Positions 1-6,533 of a DNA stretch of 13,241 nucleotides are shown piece after piece. Below the pieces are notes generated by a model, which was not told the DNA's origin, did not search any database, and was given only the letters and a program-made list of their open reading frames with translations. The position numbers were made by a program, and so were the translations under genes. The DNA is from Acidobacteriota bacterium. Its GTDB lineage: Bacteria > Acidobacteriota > Terriglobia > UBA7540. The stretch spans positions 1-13,241 of the forward strand of contig QHZM01000176.1 in assembly GCA_003224665.1 (NCBI GenBank). The letters are read 5' to 3'. Position 1 is the stretch's first letter; each line of letters starts with the position of its first letter.

Positions 1-796
1 CGCCCTTGACCCCGGAGTTGCCCTTGCCCGGGACGCGGACTCGCGAGCCAGTGTCCACGCCCGGCGGGATGCGCACGTCAAATGTCTCGGGCCTTCGAAA
101 ATAACCTTGCCCTCCGCAGGCCGCGCAGCGCTGCCTTTCGAAGCCCGTCCCCTTGCATTCGGGACACGGGCCGGAAAACCGCATCACTCCTGCCTGGCGC
201 TTGATTTTTCCGGTGCCCCCGCAAGCAGCGCAGGAGACGTTCTTGCCGCCGGCCTCGCCCGTGCCCTGGCAGGTGCTGCAGGCCACATCGCGGGCGGCCG
301 TGAAACGCACCTGAGTGCCTCGAACGGCGTCCCAGAAACCCAGGCGCATGCGATGCTCGATATCACTGCCTCGCGCCGCGCGCCCTCGCAGCGCTCCCGC
401 ATCCTCCCCTCGCGAGAAAAACTGGGAAAAGATGTCTCGGAAGGACTCGCCGAAACCGACCTGCTTCTCTCCCCCTCCCCCGAAATCGGAAAAGTCGAAG
501 CCGGAAAAATCGAACCCGGGCGCGCCCGCTGCCGTCGCTGAACCGCGACCCTCGGGCGGGATGTTGTCAGAGTAAAATCCGTATTGGTCGTAAATCTGCC
601 GCTTCTTCTCGTCGCTCAGGACTTCATAGGCCTCGGAAATTTCCTTGAATTTCTCTTCAGCCGATTTGTTACCGGGATTCAAGTCGGGGTGATATTTCCT
701 GGCCAGGCGCCGGTAGGCCTTGCGGATCTGCTCGGGTCGGGCCTGGCGATCAACTCCGAGAATCGCGTAGTAGTTTTTCTGGGTTCCGACAGGCAT
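1..796 (-). CDS. dnaJ: Chaperone DnaJ, C-terminus cut off by the window edge
   Basis: Hsp40 co-chaperone that delivers unfolded clients to DnaK and stimulates its ATPase in the cytoplasm. About 265 residues are visible. The J-domain begins near residue 8 (NYYAILGV) and holds the HPD motif at 36-38. A Gly/Phe-rich linker follows (repeated GFDFS and FGGGG). Then come all four zinc-binding CxxCxGxG repeats (CSTCQGTG, CAACGGTG, CPECKGTG, CAACGGQG). The client-binding C-terminal domain is only begun (RIPPGVDTGSRVRVPGKG). The start is ATG at 796: an in-frame TGA lies two codons upstream, so nothing longer is possible, although the Shine-Dalgarno sequence is weak. It lies downstream of dnaK on the same strand, with one small ORF between, which fits a chaperone operon. 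Family assignment is certain. Whether this is the main DnaJ or a paralogue cannot be judged. Confidence 0.96.
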   Translation of the reverse strand, partial: MPVGTQKNYYAILGVDRQARPEQIRKAYRRLARKYHPDLNPGNKSAEEKFKEISEAYEVLSDEKKRQIYDQYGFYSDNIPPEGRGSATAAGAPGFDFSGFDFSDFGGGGEKQVGFGESFRDIFSQFFSRGEDAGALRGRAARGSDIEHRMRLGFWDAVRGTQVRFTAARDVACSTCQGTGEAGGKNVSCAACGGTGKIKRQAGVMRFSGPCPECKGTGFERQRCAACGGQGYFRRPETFDVRIPPGVDTGSRVRVPGKGNSGVKG

Positions 797-817
797 CGGT
801 GGTCATTGGGGGAGGGT

Positions 818-841
818 CTGGCGGTCTTTGGAGTCCGCCAG
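818..841. other. Perfect 7-bp hairpin in the leader of dnaJ
   Basis: CTGGCGG at 818-824 pairs with CCGCCAG at 835-841 around a 10-base loop. It lies about 20 bases upstream of the dnaJ start in a 164-base gap after the small ORF. No T-run follows on either strand, so it is not a classical terminator. It could be an mRNA processing or stability element, or chance. Nothing else was recognised in this gap. Confidence 0.3.
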
Positions 842-960
842 GAGTCAAACCCTTCCCCGGAATTCGCCTCCGAATCTCAAAGCGTCGCGCGAGGGCCGCC
901 GCGTTTTAAGTCCGATTTTCACGCCTCTTTCTCGCAACGTCCCGCGTGCCGGACAGCTCG

Positions 961-1305
961 TCAGTTCTTGCTGAACTTCGAAATCAGCCCAAGATGATCG
1001 GGGCAGCGTGAGGCGATCCAGGCCTCGAGATGATGGCGGATCTCCCTGGCGAGCGGGGTGTTCAGGAACTTCTCGTCCATCTCGACCTCAAGGAAATGCC
1101 GCCAGTGGCACTGCGGACATTCAACCCCGACCTGGACTCGCTGCTCCACGCGCGGTTTCTCCTGGACGGCCCTTCCCAAAGATTGCGTCGTCTTCCGCCC
1201 ATCTCGCCGAATTGCTATGATCAATTCGCCTTCGGCCTCGAAAGTCCGCCCTTCGAAGGCCCGCAGGCCGCCAGCCTCAATTCTTTTTCTTTTCGTCCGC
1301 GTCAA
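961..1305 (-). CDS. Small protein of unknown function between dnaK and dnaJ
   Basis: An ORF of up to 114 residues that I do not recognise. The N-terminal third is basic and overlaps the last 29 bases of dnaK in another frame. The C-terminal half looks like real protein: a CPQCHW motif near residue 63, a further Cys-Pro near residue 100, and a helical, charged stretch between. Two Cys in CxxC plus a later Cys could hold a metal. The TTG start at 1305 has GGAAG only three bases upstream, so a start further in, such as the TTG near 1226, is possible. Its place between two chaperone genes, with short spacing and the same strand, supports co-transcription and perhaps a linked role. No TM segment or signal peptide is visible. 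It does not resemble GrpE or the MerR-type HspR. Confidence 0.55.
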   Translation of the reverse strand: MTRTKRKRIEAGGLRAFEGRTFEAEGELIIAIRRDGRKTTQSLGRAVQEKPRVEQRVQVGVECPQCHWRHFLEVEMDEKFLNTPLAREIRHHLEAWIASRCPDHLGLISKFSKN

Positions 1306-3217
1306 CCACTTCCGCGTCGATGACCTCGCCTTCCGCCTTCGGCTTGCTGCGGCCGTCGCCGGCCGAGGAGGCGCCCCCGGGCGCGGCGCCAGCCTCCGGA
1401 GCCGGCTGAGAGGCCGACGTCTGTTTGTACATCGCTTCGGCTAGCCTGTGCGAAGCCTGGGTCAGGCGGTCCACCGCCGCGTTGATCCGGACCATGTCGC
1501 CCTCTTGAATCGCTTTCTTGGCTTCGTCCAGCGCGCCCTCGATGTTCTTCGCGTCGGGCTCGGAAATCTTGTCCCGATTCTCTTTGAGCGTCTTTTCCAC
1601 CGAGTACACCAACGAATCGGCCCGGTTTTTGACTTCCACTTCGTCCTTCAAGCGGCGGTCATCGTCGGCATGGAGTTCCGCTTCTTTCCTCATCTTGTCC
1701 ACGTCATCCTTGCTGAGACCGCTCGAGGACGTGATGGTGATTTTCTGCTCCCGGCCGGTCCCGAGGTCTTTCGCCGAGACGTTCAGGATGCCGTTGGCAT
1801 CGATGTCGAAAGTGACCTCGATCTGCGGGAGGCCGCGCGGGGCGGAGGGGATGCCCACCAGGTGGAACTTTCCCAGCGTCCGGTTGTCCTTCGCCATCTG
1901 GCGCTCGCCCTGCAGGACGTGGACTTCCACCGAAGTCTGGTTGTCGGCCGCCGTCGAGAAAGTATCTCTCTTCTTGGTCGGAATCGTCGTGTTACGCTGG
2001 ATCAGCGGCGTGAACACGCCGCCCAGCGTTTCGACCCCGAGCGTCAACGGGGTGACGTCGAGCAGCAACAGGTCTTTCACTTCACCGGCCAGCACTCCGG
2101 CCTGGACTGCCGCGCCGACCGCCACCACCTCATCCGGGTTCACGCCCCTATGCGGCTCTTTCCCGCTGAAGAGGTCGCGCACGATCTGCTGGATGCGCGG
2201 GATGCGCGTCGAGCCACCGACCAGCACCACTTCATCGATCTTTTCGGGGCCTATCCCCGCGTCTTGGAGCGCCTGCTTCACAGGCCCCACCGAACGGTGA
2301 AAGATGTCCTCGCACATCTGCTCGAACCGGGCACGAGTCAGCTTCATCGCGAGGTGTTTCGGACCCGAAGCGTCGGCGGTAACAAAGGGCAGGTTGATCT
2401 CGGTCTCGAGGACGGTGGAGAGCTCCATCTTGGCTTTTTCCGCCGCCTCCTTGAGCCGCTGCAATGCCATGCGGTCCTTCGCGAGATCAATGCCCTGGTC
2501 CTTCCGGAACTCCTCCACAATCCAGTCGATAATTCGCTTGTCGATATCGTCGCCGCCGAGGTGCGTGTCGCCGTTGGTCGACTTCACCTCGACCACCCCC
2601 TCGCCCACTTCGAGTATGGAAATGTCAAAAGTCCCGCCGCCGAAGTCGTACACGGCGATCGTCTCGTCCTTCTTCTTATCGAGTCCGTAAGCCAACGCCG
2701 CAGCCGTGGGTTCGTTCACGATCCGCAGGACCTCGAGGCCGGCGATCTTACCGGCGTCCTTGGTCGCCTGACGCTGGGCATCGTTGAAGTAGGCGGGGAC
2801 GGTGATGACCGCCTGAGTAACCTTTTCACCCAAATATTGCTCTGCCGCGTCCCTCATTTTTTGCAGAATCATGGCGGAGATTTCCGGCGGCGAAAATTCC
2901 TTCCCTTGGGCCATCACGCGCACGTCGCCATTCGGCGCCGCGACCACCTTGTAGGGCACCGTCTTGATCTCGGCCTGCACTTCGTTGAAGCGGCGGCCCA
3001 TGAATCGCTTGATGGAGTAAACCGTGTTTTCCGGGTTGGTGATAGACTGCCGCTTGGCCACTTGTCCGACCAAACGCTCGCCGGTTTTCGAAAACCCCAC
3101 CACCGAGGGGGTCGTCCGTCCCCCCTCCGGGTTTGCGATGACGGCCGGCTCACCGCCTTCCATTACTGCGACGACGGAGTTGGTTGTTCCAAGGTCGATC
3201 CCAATAATCTTGCCCAT
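1277..3217 (-). CDS. dnaK: Chaperone protein DnaK (Hsp70)
   Basis: ATP-driven cytoplasmic chaperone that binds and releases unfolded segments together with DnaJ and a nucleotide exchange factor. At 646 residues it is of normal length and intact. The nucleotide-binding domain shows IGIDLGTTNS near residue 5, NEPTAAALAYG near 168, VYDFGGGTFD near 190 and VLVGGSTRIP near 330. The hydrophobic interdomain linker DLLLLDVTPLTLGVE follows. The substrate-binding domain has the ERQMAKDNRTLGKF region, then a helical lid and a low-complexity Ala/Gly/Pro tail ending in EVIDAEVVDADEKKKN. The ATG at 3217 has a GGAGGGGG Shine-Dalgarno sequence 6-7 bases upstream. It is the first gene of a leftward operon with dnaJ. 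No grpE lies between them, unlike the common grpE-dnaK-dnaJ or actinobacterial dnaK-grpE-dnaJ-hspR orders. Confidence 0.99.
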   Translation of the reverse strand: MGKIIGIDLGTTNSVVAVMEGGEPAVIANPEGGRTTPSVVGFSKTGERLVGQVAKRQSITNPENTVYSIKRFMGRRFNEVQAEIKTVPYKVVAAPNGDVRVMAQGKEFSPPEISAMILQKMRDAAEQYLGEKVTQAVITVPAYFNDAQRQATKDAGKIAGLEVLRIVNEPTAAALAYGLDKKKDETIAVYDFGGGTFDISILEVGEGVVEVKSTNGDTHLGGDDIDKRIIDWIVEEFRKDQGIDLAKDRMALQRLKEAAEKAKMELSTVLETEINLPFVTADASGPKHLAMKLTRARFEQMCEDIFHRSVGPVKQALQDAGIGPEKIDEVVLVGGSTRIPRIQQIVRDLFSGKEPHRGVNPDEVVAVGAAVQAGVLAGEVKDLLLLDVTPLTLGVETLGGVFTPLIQRNTTIPTKKRDTFSTAADNQTSVEVHVLQGERQMAKDNRTLGKFHLVGIPSAPRGLPQIEVTFDIDANGILNVSAKDLGTGREQKITITSSSGLSKDDVDKMRKEAELHADDDRRLKDEVEVKNRADSLVYSVEKTLKENRDKISEPDAKNIEGALDEAKKAIQEGDMVRINAAVDRLTQASHRLAEAMYKQTSASQPAPEAGAAPGGASSAGDGRSKPKAEGEVIDAEVVDADEKKKN

Positions 3218-3307
3218 CTGCTGCCCCCTCCCTCTGGGTGCTTACGCTACGACGCGCCTCCAGAAACTTCAGGCAGATTCGATACGCCTGGAGGTTAGTC
3301 GGAAATT

Positions 3308-3336
3308 ATAATACTTATTGAGCATGTCGTTGTCAA
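3308..3336 (-). promoter_or_regulatory. Predicted sigma-70-type promoter of dnaK
   Basis: On the minus strand a perfect TTGACA (-35, bases 3331-3336) is followed after 17 bases by TATTAT (-10, bases 3308-3313). An overlapping TATAAT at 3305-3310 would have a 20-base spacer. The site is about 90 bases upstream of the dnaK start codon in an AT-rich island within GC-rich DNA. No sigma-32-type heat-shock promoter was noticed, so control is more likely by a repressor acting on a housekeeping promoter. Confidence 0.65.
3318..3336 (-). promoter_or_regulatory. Possible HspR (HAIR-like) operator in the dnaK promoter
   Basis: TTGA (3333-3336) and TCAA (3318-3321) form an inverted repeat separated by 11 bases, lying within the -35 box and spacer. 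The HspR operator HAIR has the form CTTGAGT-N7-ACTCAAG, whose inner TTGA and TCAA are also 11 bases apart. Only these eight bases agree and the flanks do not, so this is a degenerate candidate. A repressor bound here would block the -35 region. No CIRCE element (TTAGCACTC-N9-GAGTGCTAA) was seen. No hspR gene is in the window; it could lie beyond dnaJ. Confidence 0.35.
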
Positions 3337-3406
3337 CTGCGAATTTTAACTTGTTGAAAAATCTACACTTAATTCTTGGGACCCGCTACATTAATGGAGT
3401 AAATTC

Positions 3407-3559
3407 ATGAGCCAACCGCCGCCGCAGGCAAGCTATCGGGACAAGCTCAAGGGTCCAAGAAAAAAGCTACACTCTATTGATACCTTGCGAAGTCAGGAAC
3501 AGTGGAGGTCCGGAAATGCCCGAAGCCGAGGGAAAATATACAGCCAAACACGCGCATAA
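3407..3559 (+). CDS. Possible small leader ORF overlapping the queF start
   Basis: An ATG-started 50-codon ORF with GGAG upstream of its ATG at a plausible distance. It encodes a Pro-rich start and a very basic peptide (MSQPPPQASYRDKLKGPRKK). Its last 44 bases overlap the start of queF in a different frame. The part inside queF is clearly a shadow, but the first 36 codons lie in otherwise empty sequence. It may be a leader peptide, a fragment of a lost gene, or chance. No homology was recognised. Confidence 0.2.
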   Translation: MSQPPPQASYRDKLKGPRKKLHSIDTLRSQEQWRSGNARSRGKIYSQTRA

Positions 3560-3917
3560 AGGGATTGATGCCCGCCTGCCTGCAATCGAGACGTGGCCGA
3601 ACCAATACGAAGGCTACGAAATCAAAATTTCGATCCCTGAATATACGTCCATCTGTCCTCGAACGAAACTGCCGGACTTCGGGACGATTACGATCCACTA
3701 TCTACCGGCAAAGCAGTGCCTGGAACTGAAGTCGCTGAAGTACTACATCCTTGCCTATCGCAACCTCGGCATCTTTTATGAGAATGCGGTGAACCGGATT
3801 TTGGACGACGTGGCGCGGGTCTGCCGGCCGAAATGGGCCGTCGTGCGGGGGGAATTTTCGACTCGCGGCGGCATGCGCACGACCGTCGAAGCCCGATACC
3901 CGCGGCCGCGAGGTTGA
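3516..3917 (+). CDS. queF: NADPH-dependent preQ0 reductase QueF, short type
   Basis: Reduces the nitrile of 7-cyano-7-deazaguanine (preQ0) to the amine preQ1 with two NADPH, a late step before queuosine is placed in tRNA. The protein belongs to the tunnelling-fold superfamily and is cytoplasmic. The 133 residues carry the family landmarks: the nucleophile Cys47 in TSICPRT, the proton-donor Asp54 in LPDFGT, and the QueF motif at 70-90, beginning ELKSLKYY and ending with Glu89. The RGEFSTRGGM block near 111-120 matches the C-terminal part of Bacillus-type QueF. The ATG at 3516 is chosen because GGAGG lies 7 bases upstream; an in-frame extension to 3477 lacks a ribosome site. It is intact and shorter than the 165-residue Bacillus enzyme. 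No other queuosine gene is in view. A remnant dehydrogenase begins 45 bases after its stop codon. Confidence 0.95.
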   Translation: MPEAEGKYTAKHAHKGIDARLPAIETWPNQYEGYEIKISIPEYTSICPRTKLPDFGTITIHYLPAKQCLELKSLKYYILAYRNLGIFYENAVNRILDDVARVCRPKWAVVRGEFSTRGGMRTTVEARYPRPRG

Positions 3918-3962
3918 GGGGCTGCCGAACTGGATGGCGCCCCCGAAATAGGGGGAAGAGAT

Positions 3963-4277
3963 AGGATTGTTTTTTTCGAACTCGAAGGGTGGGAAGAAAC
4001 CCTTCTGAAGGAAACCTCATTCGACGGGCATGCGCTCGAACTCTCCACCCAACCCCTCGCCGAGCAAACCCCTGGCGGGCGGCAGGAGGCGGGGGTTGTT
4101 TCGGTGTTCACCCATTCCCCGCTCAACCACTCGCTCCTCAACCGAGATAGCGTCGTCATTACGCCACAGATCGCCTTCAACAGCCGCGAAGCCGTCCAGC
4201 GTATCCTGGAGGCGACAGCCGAAAACATCCGCGCCTACCTGCGCGGGCAGCCGCGGAACCTCGTGGGCGGCGACTGA
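3963..4277 (+). pseudogene. D-2-hydroxyacid dehydrogenase remnant (N- and C-terminal ends joined)
   Basis: The frame is open from 3918 to the TGA at 4277 but has no ATG, GTG or TTG before the first conserved residues. The first part (RIVFFELEGWEETLLKE, then VVSVFTHSPLN) resembles the start of D-lactate-type dehydrogenases, which begin with FFE-x-x-x-WE and end their first beta-alpha units in VSVF. It then jumps directly to the extreme C-terminal part (NRDSVVITPQIAFNSREAVQ), which carries the TPHxAFN-type motif with Gln replacing the usual His, and ends ENIRAYLRGQPRNLVGGD. About 230 residues, including the NAD-binding Rossmann core and the catalytic Arg and Glu, are missing. GGGGGAAGAG directly upstream looks like an old Shine-Dalgarno sequence, and ATAGG where ATGAGG would fit suggests a lost start codon. 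Clearly non-functional as a dehydrogenase. Confidence 0.8.
4140..4236 (+). repeat. 97-base direct repeat, copy A (dehydrogenase C-terminal segment)
   Basis: Matches bases 7806-7902 with 4 mismatches in 97 and no gaps, in the same orientation, 3666 bases apart. It encodes AAC CGA GAT through the ENIRA region of a D-2-hydroxyacid dehydrogenase. Just outside the repeat identity falls sharply: in the 35 bases after it I count about 20 matches. Confidence 0.9.
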
Positions 4278-4336
4278 ATCAGGCCACGCCCGCTCAGAGT
4301 CCAAATTCCCCCTGAACGAGGGAGGCGGTTCGGTGC

Positions 4337-4360
4337 GCGAGGGAGAGGAATATCCCTCGC
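4337..4360. other. Perfect 8-bp hairpin after the dehydrogenase remnant
   Basis: GCGAGGGA (4337-4344) pairs with TCCCTCGC (4353-4360) around an 8-base loop, GAGGAATA. There is no T-run behind it on the plus strand. It lies in the 190-base gap between the remnant and the regulator gene. It may help end transcription from queF, or be incidental. The rest of the gap up to the promoter at 4432 shows nothing recognisable. Confidence 0.35.
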
Positions 4361-4431
4361 TAGCTCCTGGCTGCGCTGAAGATTGAGGAAGGCGTTCTTC
4401 GCACCCTACCCAAAGAAAGCACAGAAAAGGC

Positions 4432-4460
4432 TTGACAACTTATATCTATATATGTAGAGA
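4432..4460 (+). promoter_or_regulatory. Predicted promoter of the PadR-type regulator
   Basis: A perfect TTGACA at 4432-4437 is followed, with a 17-base spacer, by TAGAGA at 4455-4460, a poor -10 box. Transcription would then begin at or very near the ATG at 4468, giving a leaderless or nearly leaderless mRNA, which agrees with the absence of a good Shine-Dalgarno sequence. The spacer and -10 are covered by a palindrome, so autoregulation is likely. Confidence 0.5.
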
Positions 4461-4462
4461 TA
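4443..4462. promoter_or_regulatory. Predicted PadR operator (20-bp imperfect palindrome)
   Basis: TATCTATATATGTAGAGATA equals its own reverse complement at 16 of 20 positions, with outer arms TATCT and AGATA perfect. Inside it ATGTA-GAGA-TACAT (4452-4465) is a second perfect inverted repeat. PadR-family dimers bind such AT-rich palindromes over their own promoters, often with ATGT/ACAT half-sites. It overlaps the -10 region of the regulator gene. A related sequence with 15 of 20 matching bases precedes the outer-membrane gene at 6534-6553. Confidence 0.55.
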
Positions 4463-4467
4463 CATCC

Positions 4468-4773
4468 ATGAAGACGCTCCGCCTTTCGCCTGAGACCCTC
4501 GCGGTGCTGGAAAGCTTCGTGGAGCACCCCACCGACTGGCGCTACGGATACGAACTGAGCCGTGTAACCGGGTTGAAGTCCGGGACGCTCTACCCCATTC
4601 TCATGCGCCTTGAAATGCGCAAGTTGCTGGAAGCTCGCTGGGTGGCGACAGAAGACGGCGTACCGCCGCGGCACACGTACCGGTTGACGCCAAATGGATT
4701 GGAATTCGCTCGCTCCAAGCTGGCCGAGCGCCACACAACCTGGTCACGCCAGCCCGCATTAAGCAAAGGGTAA
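4468..4773 (+). CDS. PadR-family transcriptional regulator
   Basis: Small DNA-binding repressor, 101 residues, consisting almost only of the winged-helix domain. Visible landmarks are the first helix (LSPETLAVLESFVEH), then YGYELSRVTGLKSGTLYPIL near residues 29-48, which is the helix-turn-helix and recognition helix with the family-typical SGTLYPxLxRLE. The wing follows (LLEARWV...PPRHTYRLTPNGLEFA). The long C-terminal dimer helix of larger PadR proteins is short. The ATG at 4468 is preferred over a TTG at 4432, because that one lies in the -35 box. The stop is 4 bases before the next gene, so the two are translationally coupled. In Acidobacteria small PadR genes commonly sit directly before membrane-protein genes. 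It probably represses its own operon through the palindrome at 4443-4462, and perhaps the barrel gene. The inducer is unknown. Confidence 0.88.
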   Translation: MKTLRLSPETLAVLESFVEHPTDWRYGYELSRVTGLKSGTLYPILMRLEMRKLLEARWVATEDGVPPRHTYRLTPNGLEFARSKLAERHTTWSRQPALSKG

Positions 4774-4777
4774 GCCG

Positions 4778-6451
4778 ATGCTGGAGACGCATCTCCGTCG
4801 CGCTGCGACAGTGCTCATGAAATCCGCGATTCGCATTGCGCCGCCCGACGCGCGCGAATGGGGCCTGGCGATGCGCAGCGAGCTCATCCACGTGGAAGGC
4901 GCTTGGTCGGGACTGATGTGGGCGCTCGGAGGTGCAACCGTTATGGCGAAACACGCTCTGCTATCTCTTATCTTCCCGGGCCGCCGACCTGGCATCGCGC
5001 CCGACGGGGGGCTCTTCGCCAAAAACGTTTCGCCGCGCACAGCCGCTTTGGTCGCCGGCGGCGGATTCGTTCTGGCGGGATTGTTGTTTTTTGCCGCACC
5101 GCCGTTCCGGCAGGGAATGCGAGTCTCGCTGGAGGCGTGGAGCGTGGTATTTCATCTGAGGGGACTGAATGCCCAGCCACGGCTAGCGGCTCTCGCCAAA
5201 AGGGCGGAGATGCAACACGATCCTGAAGGGCTGGTCTTCGTTGCGGCCAGATTGTCGCCGTGGGAAGCTCGCGAGAGCGCGCGACTTGCTGAGGAGGCTG
5301 TCCGCCTCGACCCAAACCTGCTTTGGGTGCACGCGGTTGTGGCGGCGCGTCAACCCCAACTTCCCGAGATCCGCCAGTGGGTCCCCGGGCTCGAGCGCTG
5401 GGACCCACAGAACGCCCTCTTCCCCTTGATTAAGGCAACATCGATTGAAATGGATCACCTGAAGGAAGCATCCAAGCTGCCGCCAGAGTTATGGCGAAGC
5501 AAATTGGAAGAGGACCGAGCTTGGCAAAGCGCCATGGCAGCCGCGTTCGCGTCACAGAGGTTTGACGATTACAGCGACCGTTTGAAGGAACTCGACCGAA
5601 GAGTGGTGCCCCGCTATGGCTTCAACGACCCGCTTGCGTTACTTCTGGGAGGGGAGCCGGGCATAACAGGCTACGCATACTTCGATTCTCAGCTTTACGC
5701 AAAATCCCTTCTCCGATCGGGGCAGACGTTGGAATCGAGAGGCGACCGCAAGGGCGCGGCTGAAAAATACTGGGCTGTGGCGCGCTTCGGCCAGGTGATC
5801 GATTCTCACCGACAGCCCGGTTTCGGACTCTGGGCGAGTACAACGCTTCAAGCGATGGCTTATAAGCAACTCCAGGCGCTTTCCGCGAAGGAAGGAAACC
5901 ACGCCGAGGCCGCACTTTTCAGCTACCTCGCAGCGAAGTTCGACCCTGCCGGCCGAGAGCAGACAAGTATTCGCGAGGAATGGGTCTTTGGGCGGGAAAT
6001 TTCCAGCCGGAACGCCGCCGTTCTGCAAATTTCGAGTCTGTCGGTGCTCATCTTCTCCGGGTTTCTGGTAGTCGCAGCATCAATTCTGATCGCCGACCGT
6101 CTGCGGGGCGGGCAGTCCCGGCGCGCGAGGCCTGGCGTGACGGCGATTGCCTTCACCAGCGCGGTGGGTTTGTTGGTCTCCTCCGCCACAATCTACCTAA
6201 CCTATCGCCCGTATTGGTACATCTTCCAAGGCGCAATCGTGAAAGGCCACTGGAGCCAAGCTCGAGACCTTCTCGACTTTCTGATGGCCATCCGGTTCCT
6301 GCCCGGCTACGACCTGTCCGTGCACCTTCCGGTCTATTTTTGGGCGGGCGTGACCTTGCTTGGAGTGACCGCGCTGCTTTTCATTCTTCTGCGACACTTC
6401 CCGGGACGCCCGCAAGTTAAAAAGCTTCAGCATAATCCTCGGATGCCATGA
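4778..6451 (+). CDS. Unrecognised multi-pass membrane protein with TPR-like middle region
   Basis: Function unknown. The 557 residues are arranged as a short conserved-looking N-terminal module (APPDAREWGLAMRSE at 21-35, then WALGGATVMAKHAL near 48-61). Two N-terminal hydrophobic segments follow at about 44-66 (weak) and 87-107. A soluble region of about 300 residues (110-410) has helical, TPR-like pairs such as ESARLAEEAVRLDPN at 166-180 and a second such area near 320-390. Three C-terminal TM segments lie at about 414-439, 453-475 and 518-539. The TPR part, between TM segments, would sit on one face of the membrane, possibly the periplasm. The ATG at 4778 is four bases after the regulator stop, with AAAGGG upstream, so it is co-translated. 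It is not an ABC permease: no FtsX or MacB pattern is seen. It may be the sensor or effector partner of the PadR protein. Confidence 0.75.
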   Translation: MLETHLRRAATVLMKSAIRIAPPDAREWGLAMRSELIHVEGAWSGLMWALGGATVMAKHALLSLIFPGRRPGIAPDGGLFAKNVSPRTAALVAGGGFVLAGLLFFAAPPFRQGMRVSLEAWSVVFHLRGLNAQPRLAALAKRAEMQHDPEGLVFVAARLSPWEARESARLAEEAVRLDPNLLWVHAVVAARQPQLPEIRQWVPGLERWDPQNALFPLIKATSIEMDHLKEASKLPPELWRSKLEEDRAWQSAMAAAFASQRFDDYSDRLKELDRRVVPRYGFNDPLALLLGGEPGITGYAYFDSQLYAKSLLRSGQTLESRGDRKGAAEKYWAVARFGQVIDSHRQPGFGLWASTTLQAMAYKQLQALSAKEGNHAEAALFSYLAAKFDPAGREQTSIREEWVFGREISSRNAAVLQISSLSVLIFSGFLVVAASILIADRLRGGQSRRARPGVTAIAFTSAVGLLVSSATIYLTYRPYWYIFQGAIVKGHWSQARDLLDFLMAIRFLPGYDLSVHLPVYFWAGVTLLGVTALLFILLRHFPGRPQVKKLQHNPRMP

Positions 6452-6471
6452 GGTTTTGAAGATAGTGGCAG

Positions 6472-6505
6472 GTGGTTAGTAGTCAGGTGGCGAGCTACTA
6501 GCAAC
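6472..6505. repeat. Imperfect inverted repeat between membrane and barrel genes
   Basis: GTGGTTAGTAG (6472-6482) and CTACTAGCAAC (6495-6505) can form an 11-position stem with one mismatch and one G-T pair around a 12-base loop. There is no T-run, so it is not a typical terminator. It starts 20 bases after the membrane-protein stop and may be an intergenic repeat element or an mRNA-stabilising hairpin. Confidence 0.4.
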
Positions 6506-6533
6506 TGTCATGGCGGGGAGAGCATGGCTCGTA

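Noticed and set aside
107..997. Several plus-strand ORFs opposite dnaJ
   Set aside because: Shadows of dnaJ codons; the minus strand has the J-domain and four zinc repeats.
1448..3298. Large plus-strand ORF of 616 codons opposite dnaK
   Set aside because: It is the mirror of the dnaK codons in GC-rich DNA. dnaK has every family motif, and the antisense product is His/Arg/Leu-rich with no recognisable domain.
3218..3400. CIRCE element upstream of dnaK
   Set aside because: No TTAGCACTC or GAGTGCTAA half-site occurs in the intergenic region.
3440..3515. PreQ1 riboswitch upstream of queF, suggested by AGCTACACTCT
   Set aside because: The short string resembles the preQ1-I core, but I found no matching 5' stem partner or A-rich tail closing a pseudoknot.
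3776..4304. Overlapping minus-strand ORFs opposite the dehydrogenase remnant
   Set aside because: They mirror the queF 3' end and the remnant, and the same antisense peptide reappears at 7730-7987 only because the DNA repeat is copied. No motif supports them.
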